64,000 bases of DNA from Micromonospora thermarum (lineage in GTDB: Bacteria; Actinomycetota; Actinomycetes; Mycobacteriales; Micromonosporaceae): the NCBI RefSeq assembly GCF_012034245.1, contig NZ_JAATEO010000004.1, positions 124,001 to 188,000 on the forward strand, read 5' to 3'. The position numbers and the translations under genes are program-made. The notes under the pieces are model-generated. The model ran no database searches. It worked only from the letters and a program-made list of their open reading frames with translations, and was not told the origin of the DNA. Position 1 is the stretch's first letter, and every line of letters begins with the position of its first letter. Of this stretch, positions 35,603 through 43,046 are shown one piece after another.

Positions 35603-36271
35603 GTGGCGGCAGCTTACTGTGCATGGTGCGGGCGATACGCGCACATGGCGTACGTGGACGGATCACACGCGGCGACGTGGTTCATGGACACCGAAACGGT
35701 CCTTGCAACGACCATGGCCTGCTTTAAGTGCGACGGCTGCTCCGGCTTAATGATCGCCTCCATCGAGGCCGACGCATACCCCGACAACGACAGCGTTAGC
35801 GGGATCCTGTCCTTTCTCAACGACCATCGAGAGTTCCTGCGATGGACTCCGAGCGCATCCAGCAATAGGGGCTTCCTCGACGTGCCCGAGCACATCGGAG
35901 CGGCGGCATCCGAGGCATATCGCTGCGCCGAAAACAACGACCTGAGGGCAGCTGTCCTGCTCGCAAGGTCAGTGATCGAGGCGACCGCCAAGGCGAAGGA
36001 CATCAAGAAGGGCAGCTTGGCGGACAAGATCGATGAGATGCACGATCAGGGATTCATCAGAGAACACATTAAGGAGGGCGCGCACGAAGTGCGCTATCTC
36101 GGGAACGACATGGCTCATGGTGACTTCGTCGATCCCGTGGACAAGGAGGACGCCGACCTGGTCTTGGCACTGATGAGTGAAGTTCTCAGCGAGGTCTTCC
36201 AGTCACCAGCTAAGGTCGCCAGAGCGAGGGCCGCCCGAGACGCTAAGAGGCAGGCAGCCGCCACACCCTGA
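35603..36271 (+). CDS. DUF4145 domain protein
   Basis: A 222-residue protein from GTG 35603. The N-terminus has CAWC and CFKCDGC motifs, an apparent zinc-binding region. Residues about 90-190 match DUF4145: VPEHIGAAASEAYRCAENN, LARSVIEATAKAKDIKKGSLADKIDEM (in parts) and the C-terminal RYLGNDMAHGDFV. DUF4145 also occurs in restriction-modification and other defence loci, but no partner gene is visible here. Codon usage is clearly less GC-biased than its neighbours (for example AAC AAC, ATT AAG), suggesting recent transfer. Confidence 0.8.
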   Translation: MAAAYCAWCGRYAHMAYVDGSHAATWFMDTETVLATTMACFKCDGCSGLMIASIEADAYPDNDSVSGILSFLNDHREFLRWTPSASSNRGFLDVPEHIGAAASEAYRCAENNDLRAAVLLARSVIEATAKAKDIKKGSLADKIDEMHDQGFIREHIKEGAHEVRYLGNDMAHGDFVDPVDKEDADLVLALMSEVLSEVFQSPAKVARARAARDAKRQAAATP

Positions 36272-36374
36272 TTCGCTCTGCCGAGAGGCCTAGAGCTTCC
36301 TGCGGGGGACGCCCGTCGAAAGCCATTGCACTACGACATCCCTCGATCGCCAGAGTCCCGGGGTGGCAGATCGC

Positions 36375-36408
36375 AGGAAGCCCGCCCGGCGGACCGGACG
36401 GGCTTCCT
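36375..36408. terminator. Hairpin terminator at the end of the YjzC gene
   Basis: AGGAAGCCCGCCC pairs with GGACGGGCTTCCT with one mismatch around an 8-base loop. It is 35 bases after the stop of the minus-strand gene and could also end the plus-strand DUF4145 transcript. Confidence 0.6.
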
Positions 36409-36442
36409 GGATCAAGGCCCGGCCGCAGCTAGGGCGGGCGGA

Positions 36443-36619
36443 CTACTTGCCGGACTTGTTCTTGCTCGGGTCGACCAAGACCCAGTCGCCGCCCTTCGGG
36501 GTCGGCGGGAGGGTGGTGCCCTTCGGGACCGTCACCTCGTTGCCACCCTTCACCGGCTTGTACTGACCGCTCTTCGGGGCGGCCTCACCGGGGCTGCCGG
36601 TGACCTTCTGCTTGGACAT
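36443..36619 (-). CDS. YjzC-like small protein
   Basis: A 58-residue hydrophilic protein. The ATG at 36619 has GGAAGGA four to five bases upstream. The composition (SPGEAAPKSGQYKPV, then GTTLPPTPKGGDWVLVD) matches the YjzC family, small proteins of unknown role found in Bacillus and scattered actinobacteria. A longer version from 36655 would add an unlikely extension. It stands alone in the accessory patch. Confidence 0.75.
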   Translation of the reverse strand: MSKQKVTGSPGEAAPKSGQYKPVKGGNEVTVPKGTTLPPTPKGGDWVLVDPSKNKSGK

Positions 36620-36644
36620 GGCGTCCTTCCTGATGGAGGAAGCC

Positions 36645-36704
36645 GTGGCGACCACGCAACAAGAAGGCGCACTACCTCTTACGAGGAGCGCGCCACCCTG
36701 CTAG
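36645..36704 (+). CDS. Possible 19-residue leader ORF
   Basis: GTG at 36645 is preceded by GGAGG (36635-36640 region, spacing about six). The ORF reads VATTQQEGALPLTRSAPPC and stops 29 bases before an intrinsic terminator. Ribosome site, short length and the terminator together look like an attenuation leader or a short mRNA, but no downstream plus-strand gene follows within 1 kb. It overlaps the upstream region of the YjzC gene on the other strand. Confidence 0.35.
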   Translation: MATTQQEGALPLTRSAPPC

Positions 36705-36733
36705 TCTCTCAAACCTCTGACAGTACGAGGAGA

Positions 36734-36769
36734 CCCGGCGACCGCCACCCGGCGGACGCCGGGTTTTTT
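36734..36769 (+). terminator. Strong intrinsic terminator with T6
   Basis: CCCGGCG pairs with CGCCGGG, with a nested CCGCC/GGCGG stem inside, followed by six T. T-tracts are rare in this GC-rich window, so this is a confident plus-strand terminator. No annotated plus-strand gene ends just before it, which implies a small unrecognised transcript. Confidence 0.8.
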
Positions 36770-36928
36770 CGTGCTTCCGGGAGATCCCCGTACAGGTCGG
36801 ACCGAAGATTCGCAAGCTGACCCAGACCCCCACATGTCGTGGACATATGCGTCAGGATGGCCCACATCTTGTGGAAAACGTCCAGCCGCTTGGCGGGCGG
36901 CGCGGGTTGTGCCTTCGATTCGAAGGCA

Positions 36929-36940
36929 GAACATATGTTC
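36929..36940. promoter_or_regulatory. Perfect LexA (SOS) box
   Basis: GAACATATGTTC is a perfect 12-bp palindrome fitting the Gram-positive/actinobacterial LexA consensus GAAC-N4-GTTC. It directly abuts the palindrome ending at 36928. The gene it would control is unclear; no intact ORF with a good start follows on either strand. Confidence 0.65.
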
Positions 36941-36997
36941 GACCTCAGCAAATCGGGCACCAAGGGGCGATCCTGGCTCGGTTACGTCAGCCTCCCC

Positions 36998-37017
36998 TGT
37001 GGACAACCTGTGGATGA
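36998..37017 (-). promoter_or_regulatory. Pair of DnaA-box-like 9-mers
   Basis: On the minus strand 37006-36998 reads TTGTCCACA, the exact high-GC actinobacterial DnaA box, and 37017-37009 reads TCATCCACA. A third (TTTTCCACA) is at 36878-36870. The same orientation and close spacing are origin- or control-like, but three boxes are too few for a chromosomal origin. Confidence 0.45.
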
Positions 37018-37346
37018 AGGATAGCCGGTCTAGGCGCTCATCAGCGAAAACCGGAGCGCGCTTCGGATTCTTCGGCGTGTCGCGCTGACCTCGCTGGCCT
37101 CGGCCGCGCCGAGCCAGCTCCGAGCCCGAGGCGGCGTACGCCAGCCCTCCGGCGGGCTTACGCCCCGCGTTGCGGGAGTGCAGCAAGCACAGGCCCCGAA
37201 GCGCTCAGAATCCATCGTTGGATCGCGCGATCGCGCACAGGCATGCATCGGATCGTCAGCGCGATGCCGGGGCGGCGGCGCTGACAACCCCGAGATCGCA
37301 CCCCTCGGCGGATGAGCCCTGGTCCCTTCACGGGCCGCGCCCCTGA

Positions 37347-37862
37347 TCAGCTGGCGTCGGCCACCCGCTCGGCGACCGCGTACGTGGCCGCGCCGAACAG
37401 GACCAGCCGGGCCTCGGTGACGTGCGCCGGGCTGGCGGACCGCAGCACCGCCAGCGCCTGGCGCACCGCGTCCTCCAGCGGCCAGCCGTACACCCCGGCG
37501 GAGATCAGCGGGAACGCGACGGTCGCCGCGCCCAGCTCGTCGGCGACGCGCAGGCTGTTCGCGTAGCAGTCACGCAGCAGCCCCGAGCGGTCCTCGGTGG
37601 CCGACCAGACCGGCCCCACCGTGTGGACGACCCAGCGCGCGGGCAGGTCACCGGCGGTGGTCGCGACCGCCTGCCCGGTGGGCAGCCCGCGCCCGTACCG
37701 GGAGGCCCGCAGCTGCCGGCACTCGGCCAGGATGGCCGGGCCGCCCCGGCGGTGGATGGCCCCGTCGACTCCACCGCCACCCAGCAGGGACGAGTTGGCG
37801 GCGTTGACGACGACGTCGACCCGCTGGGCGGTGATGTCCCCCTCGACCAGGGTGATCTTCAC
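37347..37862 (-). CDS. Macro-domain O-acetyl-ADP-ribose deacetylase
   Basis: A 171-residue single macro domain of the MacroD/YmdB type. It binds ADP-ribose and hydrolyses O-acetyl-ADP-ribose or mono-ADP-ribosyl esters. Visible motifs are VNAANSSLLGGGGVDGAIH near residue 22 and the phosphate loop PLISAGVYGWPLEDAV near residue 123. It starts at GTG 37862, overlapping the EI24 stop (GTGA), so the two are co-translated. Confidence 0.9.
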   Translation of the reverse strand: MKITLVEGDITAQRVDVVVNAANSSLLGGGGVDGAIHRRGGPAILAECRQLRASRYGRGLPTGQAVATTAGDLPARWVVHTVGPVWSATEDRSGLLRDCYANSLRVADELGAATVAFPLISAGVYGWPLEDAVRQALAVLRSASPAHVTEARLVLFGAATYAVAERVADAS

Positions 37863-38656
37863 GGTCCGGCCTCCGTCGGCTGGCCGAGCACGCGACGGGT
37901 CAGCAGCGTCGCGCCGGCGACGGCGGCCGGCATGAGCAGCACCGCGCCGAGCGGGATCAGGAAGCAGACGAAGACCGCCGTCCCGAAGCCGAGGGCGGTC
38001 GGCCGGTCCGCCCGCAGGGCGGCGCGCCGGTCCGGCAGCCGCTTGCCGCGCCGGGAGAACGGCGCGCCGGTCAGCTCCACCGCGAGCAGCCAGCCGCCGA
38101 CGGCCGCGCCGAGCACCGGCACCACGGTCTGGCCGACCACCGGGATGAAGCCGGCGGCGAACAGGGGCACCCCGAACAGCACCGACAGCCCCACCAACCG
38201 CACGGAGTCGGCGGCGCTGCGCCGCAGCGACGCCCAGAGCGGCACGTCGACGGCGTTCGGCGTGCCGCCGTACCGTTCCTCCACCCGCTCGGAGATCTTC
38301 TCGTAGAACGGGTCGCCGATGACCAGGGTGACGGCGGTGAACGCGACCACGGCGAGCAGGCCGCCCAACCCGAGCAGGGCCAGGCCGGCGACCACCCGGA
38401 CCAGGCTGCGCCAGGTGGCGGACCACCCGTCGGCGAACGGCGTGAGCAGCGCCGCGAGGTCGTCCACGAAGTACACCAGCGTGGCGAACGCGGTGACGAA
38501 GAGCGCCCCGGAGATCAGCGCCGGCACGACGCCGAGCAGCATCAGGCCGGGACTGCGGACGTACAGGCCGAGCCCGCGCAGGAACAGCCCGACGCCGGCG
38601 AGGAACCGGCCGGCGGCCCCGGTCACGGGTGCGGCGAGGTCACGGGGTGTGCTCAC
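37859..38656 (-). CDS. EI24-family membrane protein
   Basis: A 265-residue integral membrane protein of the EI24/CysZ-like family with about six hydrophobic segments. It begins VSTPRDLAAPVTGAAGRFL at GTG 38656; upstream residues in frame are not plausible. The loop GDPFYEKISERVEERYGG is characteristic of EI24 proteins. Bacterial CysZ imports sulfate, but the EI24 family in actinobacteria is not characterised. It overlaps the macro-domain gene by 4 bases and is divergent from the WYL regulator. Confidence 0.82.
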   Translation of the reverse strand: MSTPRDLAAPVTGAAGRFLAGVGLFLRGLGLYVRSPGLMLLGVVPALISGALFVTAFATLVYFVDDLAALLTPFADGWSATWRSLVRVVAGLALLGLGGLLAVVAFTAVTLVIGDPFYEKISERVEERYGGTPNAVDVPLWASLRRSAADSVRLVGLSVLFGVPLFAAGFIPVVGQTVVPVLGAAVGGWLLAVELTGAPFSRRGKRLPDRRAALRADRPTALGFGTAVFVCFLIPLGAVLLMPAAVAGATLLTRRVLGQPTEAGP

Positions 38657-38696
38657 GGTCGCCGAGCCTATCGGTCGCTCGCGACACAATGGGCGG

Positions 38697-39695
38697 GTGC
38701 GGGCGGCCCGGTTGATCTCGTTGGTGTTGCTGCTCCAGTCGCGGGAGACGATGACGGCGGCGGAGCTGGCGCGCGAGCTGGAGGTCTCCGAGCGCACCGT
38801 CTACCGGGACGTGCTGGCGCTGTCCGCCGCCGGGGTGCCGGTCTACGCCGACCGGGGTCGTGCGGGCGGCTACCGGCTGCTGGGCGGCTACCGGACCCGG
38901 CTGACCGGGCTGACCCGGGACGAGGCGGAGGCGCTCTTCCTGGCCGGGCTGCCGGGGCCGGCGGGTGACATGGGGTTGGCCGACGCGGTGGCGTCCGCCG
39001 AGCTGAAGGTGCTCGCCGCGCTGCCGCCGAGCCTGCGCGACGCGCCGGTGCGCACCGGCCAACGGTTCCACCTGGACGTGCCGGGCTGGTTCCGCGAGAC
39101 CGGGCCACCGCCGTGGTTGAGCGAGTTGGCCGGCGCGGTCTGGCGCGACCGGGTGGTCCGGCTGCGCTACCGGCGCGGCGACCGCGAGGTCGAGCGGAAG
39201 GCACACCCGTACGGGCTGGTCCTCAAGAGCGGCGTCTGGTATCTGGTCGGCCGGGTCGGCGACGCGTACCGCACGTACCGGGTGGACCGGGTCACCCACG
39301 TCGAGGTGGACGCCGAGACCTTCGACCGGGACGCCGGCTTCGACCTGGCCGCGTACTGGCGGGAGCAGGCCGAGGCGTTCCTGCGGAGCATGCTCCGGGC
39401 CGAGGTGACGATCCGGCTGAGCCCCGCCGGCCTGCGCGGGCTCCGCTTCCTCGCCGACGCCCCCTTCGTGTACGACGAGGCGCTCGCCGCCGCCGGCGAG
39501 CCCGACGGGCAGGGGTGGGTGGTGACCCGGCTGCCCGTCGAGTCGCTTCAGGTCGCGTACCCGCAGCTGCTGGGGCTGGGGCCGGAGGTGGAGGTGCTCG
39601 ACCCGCCCGAGCTGCGGGCGCGGCTGGCGGACGCCGCCCGGCGCAGCGCGGCGCTCTACGCGGGCGGGACCGGCGACGCGGGCGGCGCGGGGTGA
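38697..39695 (+). CDS. WYL-domain (YafY-type) transcriptional regulator
   Basis: A 332-residue regulator. The N-terminal winged HTH (AARLISLVLLLQSRETMTAAELAREL, seen in parts, then SERTVYRDVLALSAAGVPVYAD) is of the DeoR/HTH_11 type. The WYL domain (about 140-210) contains KAHPYGLVLKSGVWYLVGRV; a C-terminal WCX-type segment follows. WYL domains bind nucleotides or small ligands. It starts at GTG 38697, is convergent with the SDR gene, and may control it through the dyad at 40649-40666. Confidence 0.88.
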   Translation: MRAARLISLVLLLQSRETMTAAELARELEVSERTVYRDVLALSAAGVPVYADRGRAGGYRLLGGYRTRLTGLTRDEAEALFLAGLPGPAGDMGLADAVASAELKVLAALPPSLRDAPVRTGQRFHLDVPGWFRETGPPPWLSELAGAVWRDRVVRLRYRRGDREVERKAHPYGLVLKSGVWYLVGRVGDAYRTYRVDRVTHVEVDAETFDRDAGFDLAAYWREQAEAFLRSMLRAEVTIRLSPAGLRGLRFLADAPFVYDEALAAAGEPDGQGWVVTRLPVESLQVAYPQLLGLGPEVEVLDPPELRARLADAARRSAALYAGGTGDAGGAG

Positions 39696-39719
39696 CGCCG
39701 GGCCGCCCGCGCGCACCGC

Positions 39720-40637
39720 TCAGCGGTAGCCGGTCACGTCCGCCGGCCTGCCCTTCTCCACCACCTCGGCGATGTAGCGGTAGGCGTCCGGTCGGCTGCC
39801 GTCGACGTCGGTGAACCCGTACACCTGGGACAGCTCCCCGGCCGAGACGGAGGCCTGGTTCCAGCGGGCCCGGTCCTCGTCGGCGGCCAGCGCGGCGACC
39901 GCGCGCCCGACGAAGGCCGGGGTCTCCGAGATGAGGAAGTGCGGGTCCTTGGCGGCGCCGTCGCGCCAGTTCTCCTCGGTGACCCCGAAGTGCTCCAGCA
40001 TCGCCTCCGACCGGATCCAACCCGGGGTGAGTGCGACGGCCGTGCCGCCGTGCGGCTTCAGCTCGTGCCCCCAGGCGAACGCCAGCCGGGTCACCGAGAC
40101 CTTGGCCAGGTCGTAGAAGACCGACAACCGGTACCGGTCCTCGTTGAACGCCCTCGTGCCGTCGCCCATCTCGACGACCAGCCCGCCCGGGCGGCGGATC
40201 AGCAGCGGGAGCGCGAAGTGGCTGGTGATGATGTGCGTGTCCACGGCGAGCCGCAGGGCACGGAAGCCGTCGTCGAGCTTCTGCTCCCAGACCGGCTTCT
40301 CCCAGGTGATCAGCGGGTCGGCGCCCCAGATGTCGTTGACCAGCACGTCGAGCCGGCCCTGTTCGGCGTCGATCCGCTCGACCAGCGCGCGAACCTCGTC
40401 GGGGACCAGGTGGTCCACCCGGACGCCGATGCCGGTGCCGCCGGCCGCGGTCACCAGCTCGGCGGTCTCCTCGATCGTCTCCGGCCGGTCCATCTCCGAG
40501 CGCCCCGCCCGGCTGCTGCGACCGGTGGCGTAGACCGTCGCGCCGGCCGCACCGAGCTGGACCGCGATCTGCCGGCCGGCGCCCCGGGTCGCGCCGGCGA
40601 CCAGCGCGACCTTTCCTGTCAGCGGTGTCGTCGTCAT
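39720..40637 (-). CDS. SDR family oxidoreductase
   Basis: A 305-residue short-chain dehydrogenase. The cofactor motif is VAGATRGAGR near residue 13 and the active-site pair is YDLAK (in SVFYDLAKVSVTR). The usual NNAG is replaced by NDIWG, a feature of a known SDR subgroup. It starts at ATG 40637, 12 bases from the perfect dyad TGTCAGG-AAAA-CCTGACA. It is divergent from the nucleotidyltransferase gene and adjacent to the WYL regulator. The substrate is unknown. Confidence 0.87.
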   Translation of the reverse strand: MTTTPLTGKVALVAGATRGAGRQIAVQLGAAGATVYATGRSSRAGRSEMDRPETIEETAELVTAAGGTGIGVRVDHLVPDEVRALVERIDAEQGRLDVLVNDIWGADPLITWEKPVWEQKLDDGFRALRLAVDTHIITSHFALPLLIRRPGGLVVEMGDGTRAFNEDRYRLSVFYDLAKVSVTRLAFAWGHELKPHGGTAVALTPGWIRSEAMLEHFGVTEENWRDGAAKDPHFLISETPAFVGRAVAALAADEDRARWNQASVSAGELSQVYGFTDVDGSRPDAYRYIAEVVEKGRPADVTGYR

Positions 40638-40648
40638 GCGTCCGACCC

Positions 40649-40666
40649 TGTCAGGAAAACCTGACA
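40649..40666. promoter_or_regulatory. Perfect operator dyad TGTCAGG/CCTGACA
   Basis: Seven-base arms around AAAA, in the 77-base gap between two divergent genes. Position and symmetry suggest a repressor or activator site; the neighbouring WYL regulator is the best candidate. Confidence 0.65.
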
Positions 40667-40714
40667 TCCGAAGTCCGGTTTCCCGGCCGGGTGTCGTGCG
40701 TCATGCTCGCCGGC

Positions 40715-41407
40715 ATGCACCTGCTGCTCTCCGGGATCGTCGGCTCGGTCGCGTACGGGCTGGCCGGCCCCGGCTCCGACGTCGACCGGATCGGCGTGTT
40801 CGCCGCGCCCACCGTCGCGTTCCACGGCCTGCACCCGCCGAAGGAGTCCGTGGTCACCACCGACCCGGACGTCACGCTTCACGAGGCTGCGAAGTACGCG
40901 AAGCTGGCGCTCAGCGGCAACCCGACCGCCACCGAGCTGATGTGGCTGCCCGACGACTGCTACGAGACGCGGACGGAGTTCGGCGAGCGGCTGATCGCGA
41001 TCCGGTCCGCGTTCCTGTCCGCACCTCGGGTCCGCGACGCCTTCCTCGGGTACGCGTCCCGGCAGTTCCGCAAGCTGGAGTCGCGCGGCGACGGAACGTT
41101 CTCGTCCGACGTGCGGCGCCGCACCGCGAAACACGCCCGGCACCTGGCCCGGCTGGTGCACCAGGGCCGGCACCTCTACGCCACCGGCGTGTTGGAGATC
41201 CGGCTCGCGGATCCACAGTGGTTCCGGTCCTTCGGCGAGCGGGTGGCCGGCGGTGACATCGAGGCGGCGCGGACGCTGCTGGCGGAGGCGGAACGCGACT
41301 TCGACGGCATCCGGACGCCGTTGCCGGACCGCCCCGACGAGGCGGCCGTGGAGCGCTGGCTGCTGGACGTCCGCGCCGCCCACCTGCCCGCCGAACCCCG
41401 CGGCTGA
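40715..41407 (+). CDS. Predicted nucleotidyltransferase (RlaP-like)
   Basis: A 230-residue protein of the nucleotidyltransferase superfamily. It has the pol-beta-type core SGIVGSVAYGLAGPGSDVDRIG near residue 5 (seen in parts; GS-x5-D-x-D pattern), then SGNPTATELMWLP and a helical C-terminal domain with RRRTAKHARHLARLVHQGR. RlaP-type proteins are linked to RNA ligase/repair, though no RNA ligase is adjacent here. An ATG four codons upstream (40703) is an alternative start. Confidence 0.78.
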   Translation: MHLLLSGIVGSVAYGLAGPGSDVDRIGVFAAPTVAFHGLHPPKESVVTTDPDVTLHEAAKYAKLALSGNPTATELMWLPDDCYETRTEFGERLIAIRSAFLSAPRVRDAFLGYASRQFRKLESRGDGTFSSDVRRRTAKHARHLARLVHQGRHLYATGVLEIRLADPQWFRSFGERVAGGDIEAARTLLAEAERDFDGIRTPLPDRPDEAAVERWLLDVRAAHLPAEPRG

Positions 41408-41410
41408 CCC

Positions 41411-41443
41411 GGTCGTGGGGGTGGAACCGCCACCCCCACGACC
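41411..41443. terminator. Bidirectional terminator hairpin
   Basis: A perfect 14-bp stem (GGTCGTGGGGGTGG and its complement) with a 5-base loop between convergent genes ending at 41407 and 41450. Confidence 0.7.
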
Positions 41444-41449
41444 GCTGGT

Positions 41450-42925
41450 TCAGACGCCGATCCGCGACCAGGGGCCCCAGATCGCGAACGTCATGCCCCG
41501 GCTCGCCTGGATGTTGACGAACAGGGTGTGCCCGTCCGGGCTGAACGTGGAGCCGGCGAACTCGTCGTTGGACCGGTCCGCGCCGGTGCTGCTGACCAGC
41601 CGGTTCAGCGCGATGTCGAACAACTCGCCACGAGGGGTGAGCCCGCGCAGGTAGTTGTCGTTCACGTTGTCCTCGCAGACCACCAGGGTGCCGCGCGGGC
41701 TGGTGGTCACGTTGTCCGGGAAGTCCAGCACATCCGGCCCCGGCGACTCGTACACCAGCCGCAGCACCTGCGACCGGCAGTGGTACGCCCACACCTGGCC
41801 GTGCCCGTTGCCGTACCCGTCGGCGATCGGGCCGGTCGAGGTCTCGGCGGGGCCACCACCCTGGGTGGCCGTGAAGTAGACGACGCCGTCGTCGTACGCC
41901 GATCCCTCCAGCCGGGAGAAGTAGGCGGCGCCGCGTTCCCAGCCCTGCCGCGAGACGTACGTCAGCGCCTGTTCGTTGGTGGTGGGCGCCACCTCACCGG
42001 GGGTGTACGGGAACCGGGGCGCCGGGTCGTCGATGTCCACCCACTCCACCCGGTACGCGGCGTGCCTCGGCTGCGCCGCGGCGAGGTCCAGGTTGGGCCG
42101 GCCACGCACCGCGAGCATCTGCAGGCGGCCCCCGTCCAGCAGCCGGCCGCACGACCTTGGGTGCCGGGGCGGGGTGTAGCGGTAGAAGCCGGAGGGGAAG
42201 CCGAAGTTGTCCTCGGTGAGGTACAGGTGCCCGCCGCGCGGGTCGTACGCCACCGACTCGTGGGCGAACCGGCCGGCGGCGGTGATCGGCTGTCCGTCCG
42301 ACCGCCCGTCGACGGGTACCTCGTAGATGAAGCCGTGCGGCTGGGTGAGCGGCACGTTGGAGGTACCGGTGAAGTCCGGGCCGACGTCCGGCCCGTTGAC
42401 CGTCTCCTCGCAGGTGATCCAGCTCCCCCAGGGCATCACGCCGCCGGAGCAGTTCATCATCGTGCCGTTCAGGCTGGTCCAGGAGCGGCGGACCTCGCCG
42501 TACCGGGTCACCTCGATCGTGGTGGTGCCGCCCTGCGCCATCGGGTCGTACGCGGTGGAGGCGTCGCCGAAGGCCGGGCCGGGGTTGTTCACCTCGTGGT
42601 TGCGGACCAGCCGCACCGTGCCGCCGCGGCCACGGAACGCGCCCATGCCGTCGTGCCGGCCCGGCAGCCGCGTGCCGTCGTCGAGGACCACCGGGAACTC
42701 GGTGTCGTGGAACGACCGGTACTGGAAGCCCTCGGGCAGGTGCAGGCGGACCTGGCCGTCGCGCAGGTCCGGCACCGGCCCGAGGACCGGGTCGGGCGCC
42801 GGACGCCGGCCGACCGCGCCGGCTTGGTCACGCGCCACGAACCCGAGGAACGGGCCGCCGAGGACGGCGCCGCCGGCCGCGGCGGCCGCGCCGCGCAGCA
42901 ACGTACGCCGGTCAAGATCAGGCAT
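41450..42925 (-). CDS. PhoX-family alkaline phosphatase
   Basis: A 491-residue exported protein of the PhoX/DUF839 family. A twin-arginine signal (DRRTLLRG, then an Ala/Gly-rich core) occupies residues 1-30. The body has repeated blades including WGSWITCEETVNGPD, RFAHESVAYDPRGGHLYLTEDN (in parts) and VVCEDNVNDNYLRG, with the acidic residues that hold the Ca/Fe cofactor in PhoX. It would release phosphate from organic esters outside the cell, in keeping with the RegX3/PhoU genes elsewhere in the window. A GTTCACC element lies upstream at 42998. Confidence 0.85.
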   Translation of the reverse strand: MPDLDRRTLLRGAAAAAGGAVLGGPFLGFVARDQAGAVGRRPAPDPVLGPVPDLRDGQVRLHLPEGFQYRSFHDTEFPVVLDDGTRLPGRHDGMGAFRGRGGTVRLVRNHEVNNPGPAFGDASTAYDPMAQGGTTTIEVTRYGEVRRSWTSLNGTMMNCSGGVMPWGSWITCEETVNGPDVGPDFTGTSNVPLTQPHGFIYEVPVDGRSDGQPITAAGRFAHESVAYDPRGGHLYLTEDNFGFPSGFYRYTPPRHPRSCGRLLDGGRLQMLAVRGRPNLDLAAAQPRHAAYRVEWVDIDDPAPRFPYTPGEVAPTTNEQALTYVSRQGWERGAAYFSRLEGSAYDDGVVYFTATQGGGPAETSTGPIADGYGNGHGQVWAYHCRSQVLRLVYESPGPDVLDFPDNVTTSPRGTLVVCEDNVNDNYLRGLTPRGELFDIALNRLVSSTGADRSNDEFAGSTFSPDGHTLFVNIQASRGMTFAIWGPWSRIGV

Positions 42926-43046
42926 CGGGGACTCCTTTGTCGCCGGGGCCCCGGCCGTCGAGGCCGGGGACCGATCCTTCGGAGATCCTCGTCACCTGTT
43001 CACCTGATGGCAACCTCTCGGCAAGGTCGCCACGGCGCGTACGTCC

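Larger units (their letters stand above)
36770..37346. other. Non-coding region with SOS box, dyads and DnaA-like boxes
   Basis: No frame gives a convincing protein; overlapping ORFs on both strands are Arg/Ala-rich. Within 36803-37017 there are several dyads: CGAAGATTCG (36803), ATGTCGTGGACAT (36834-36846), TGCCTTCGATTCGAAGGCA (36910-36928), and a LexA-type palindrome listed separately. Three 9-mers resembling the actinobacterial DnaA box TTGTCCACA occur in the same orientation on the minus strand. Confidence 0.6.

Noticed and set aside
36905..36930. TTCGATTCGAA as a tRNA T-arm
   Set aside because: No acceptor stem, anticodon arm or CCA-end pairing can be drawn around it; it is a simple palindrome.
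36709..36963. 84-codon minus-strand ORF in the SOS-box region
   Set aside because: It has no ribosome site, no recognisable domain, reads through the intrinsic terminator and competes with several equally long ORFs.
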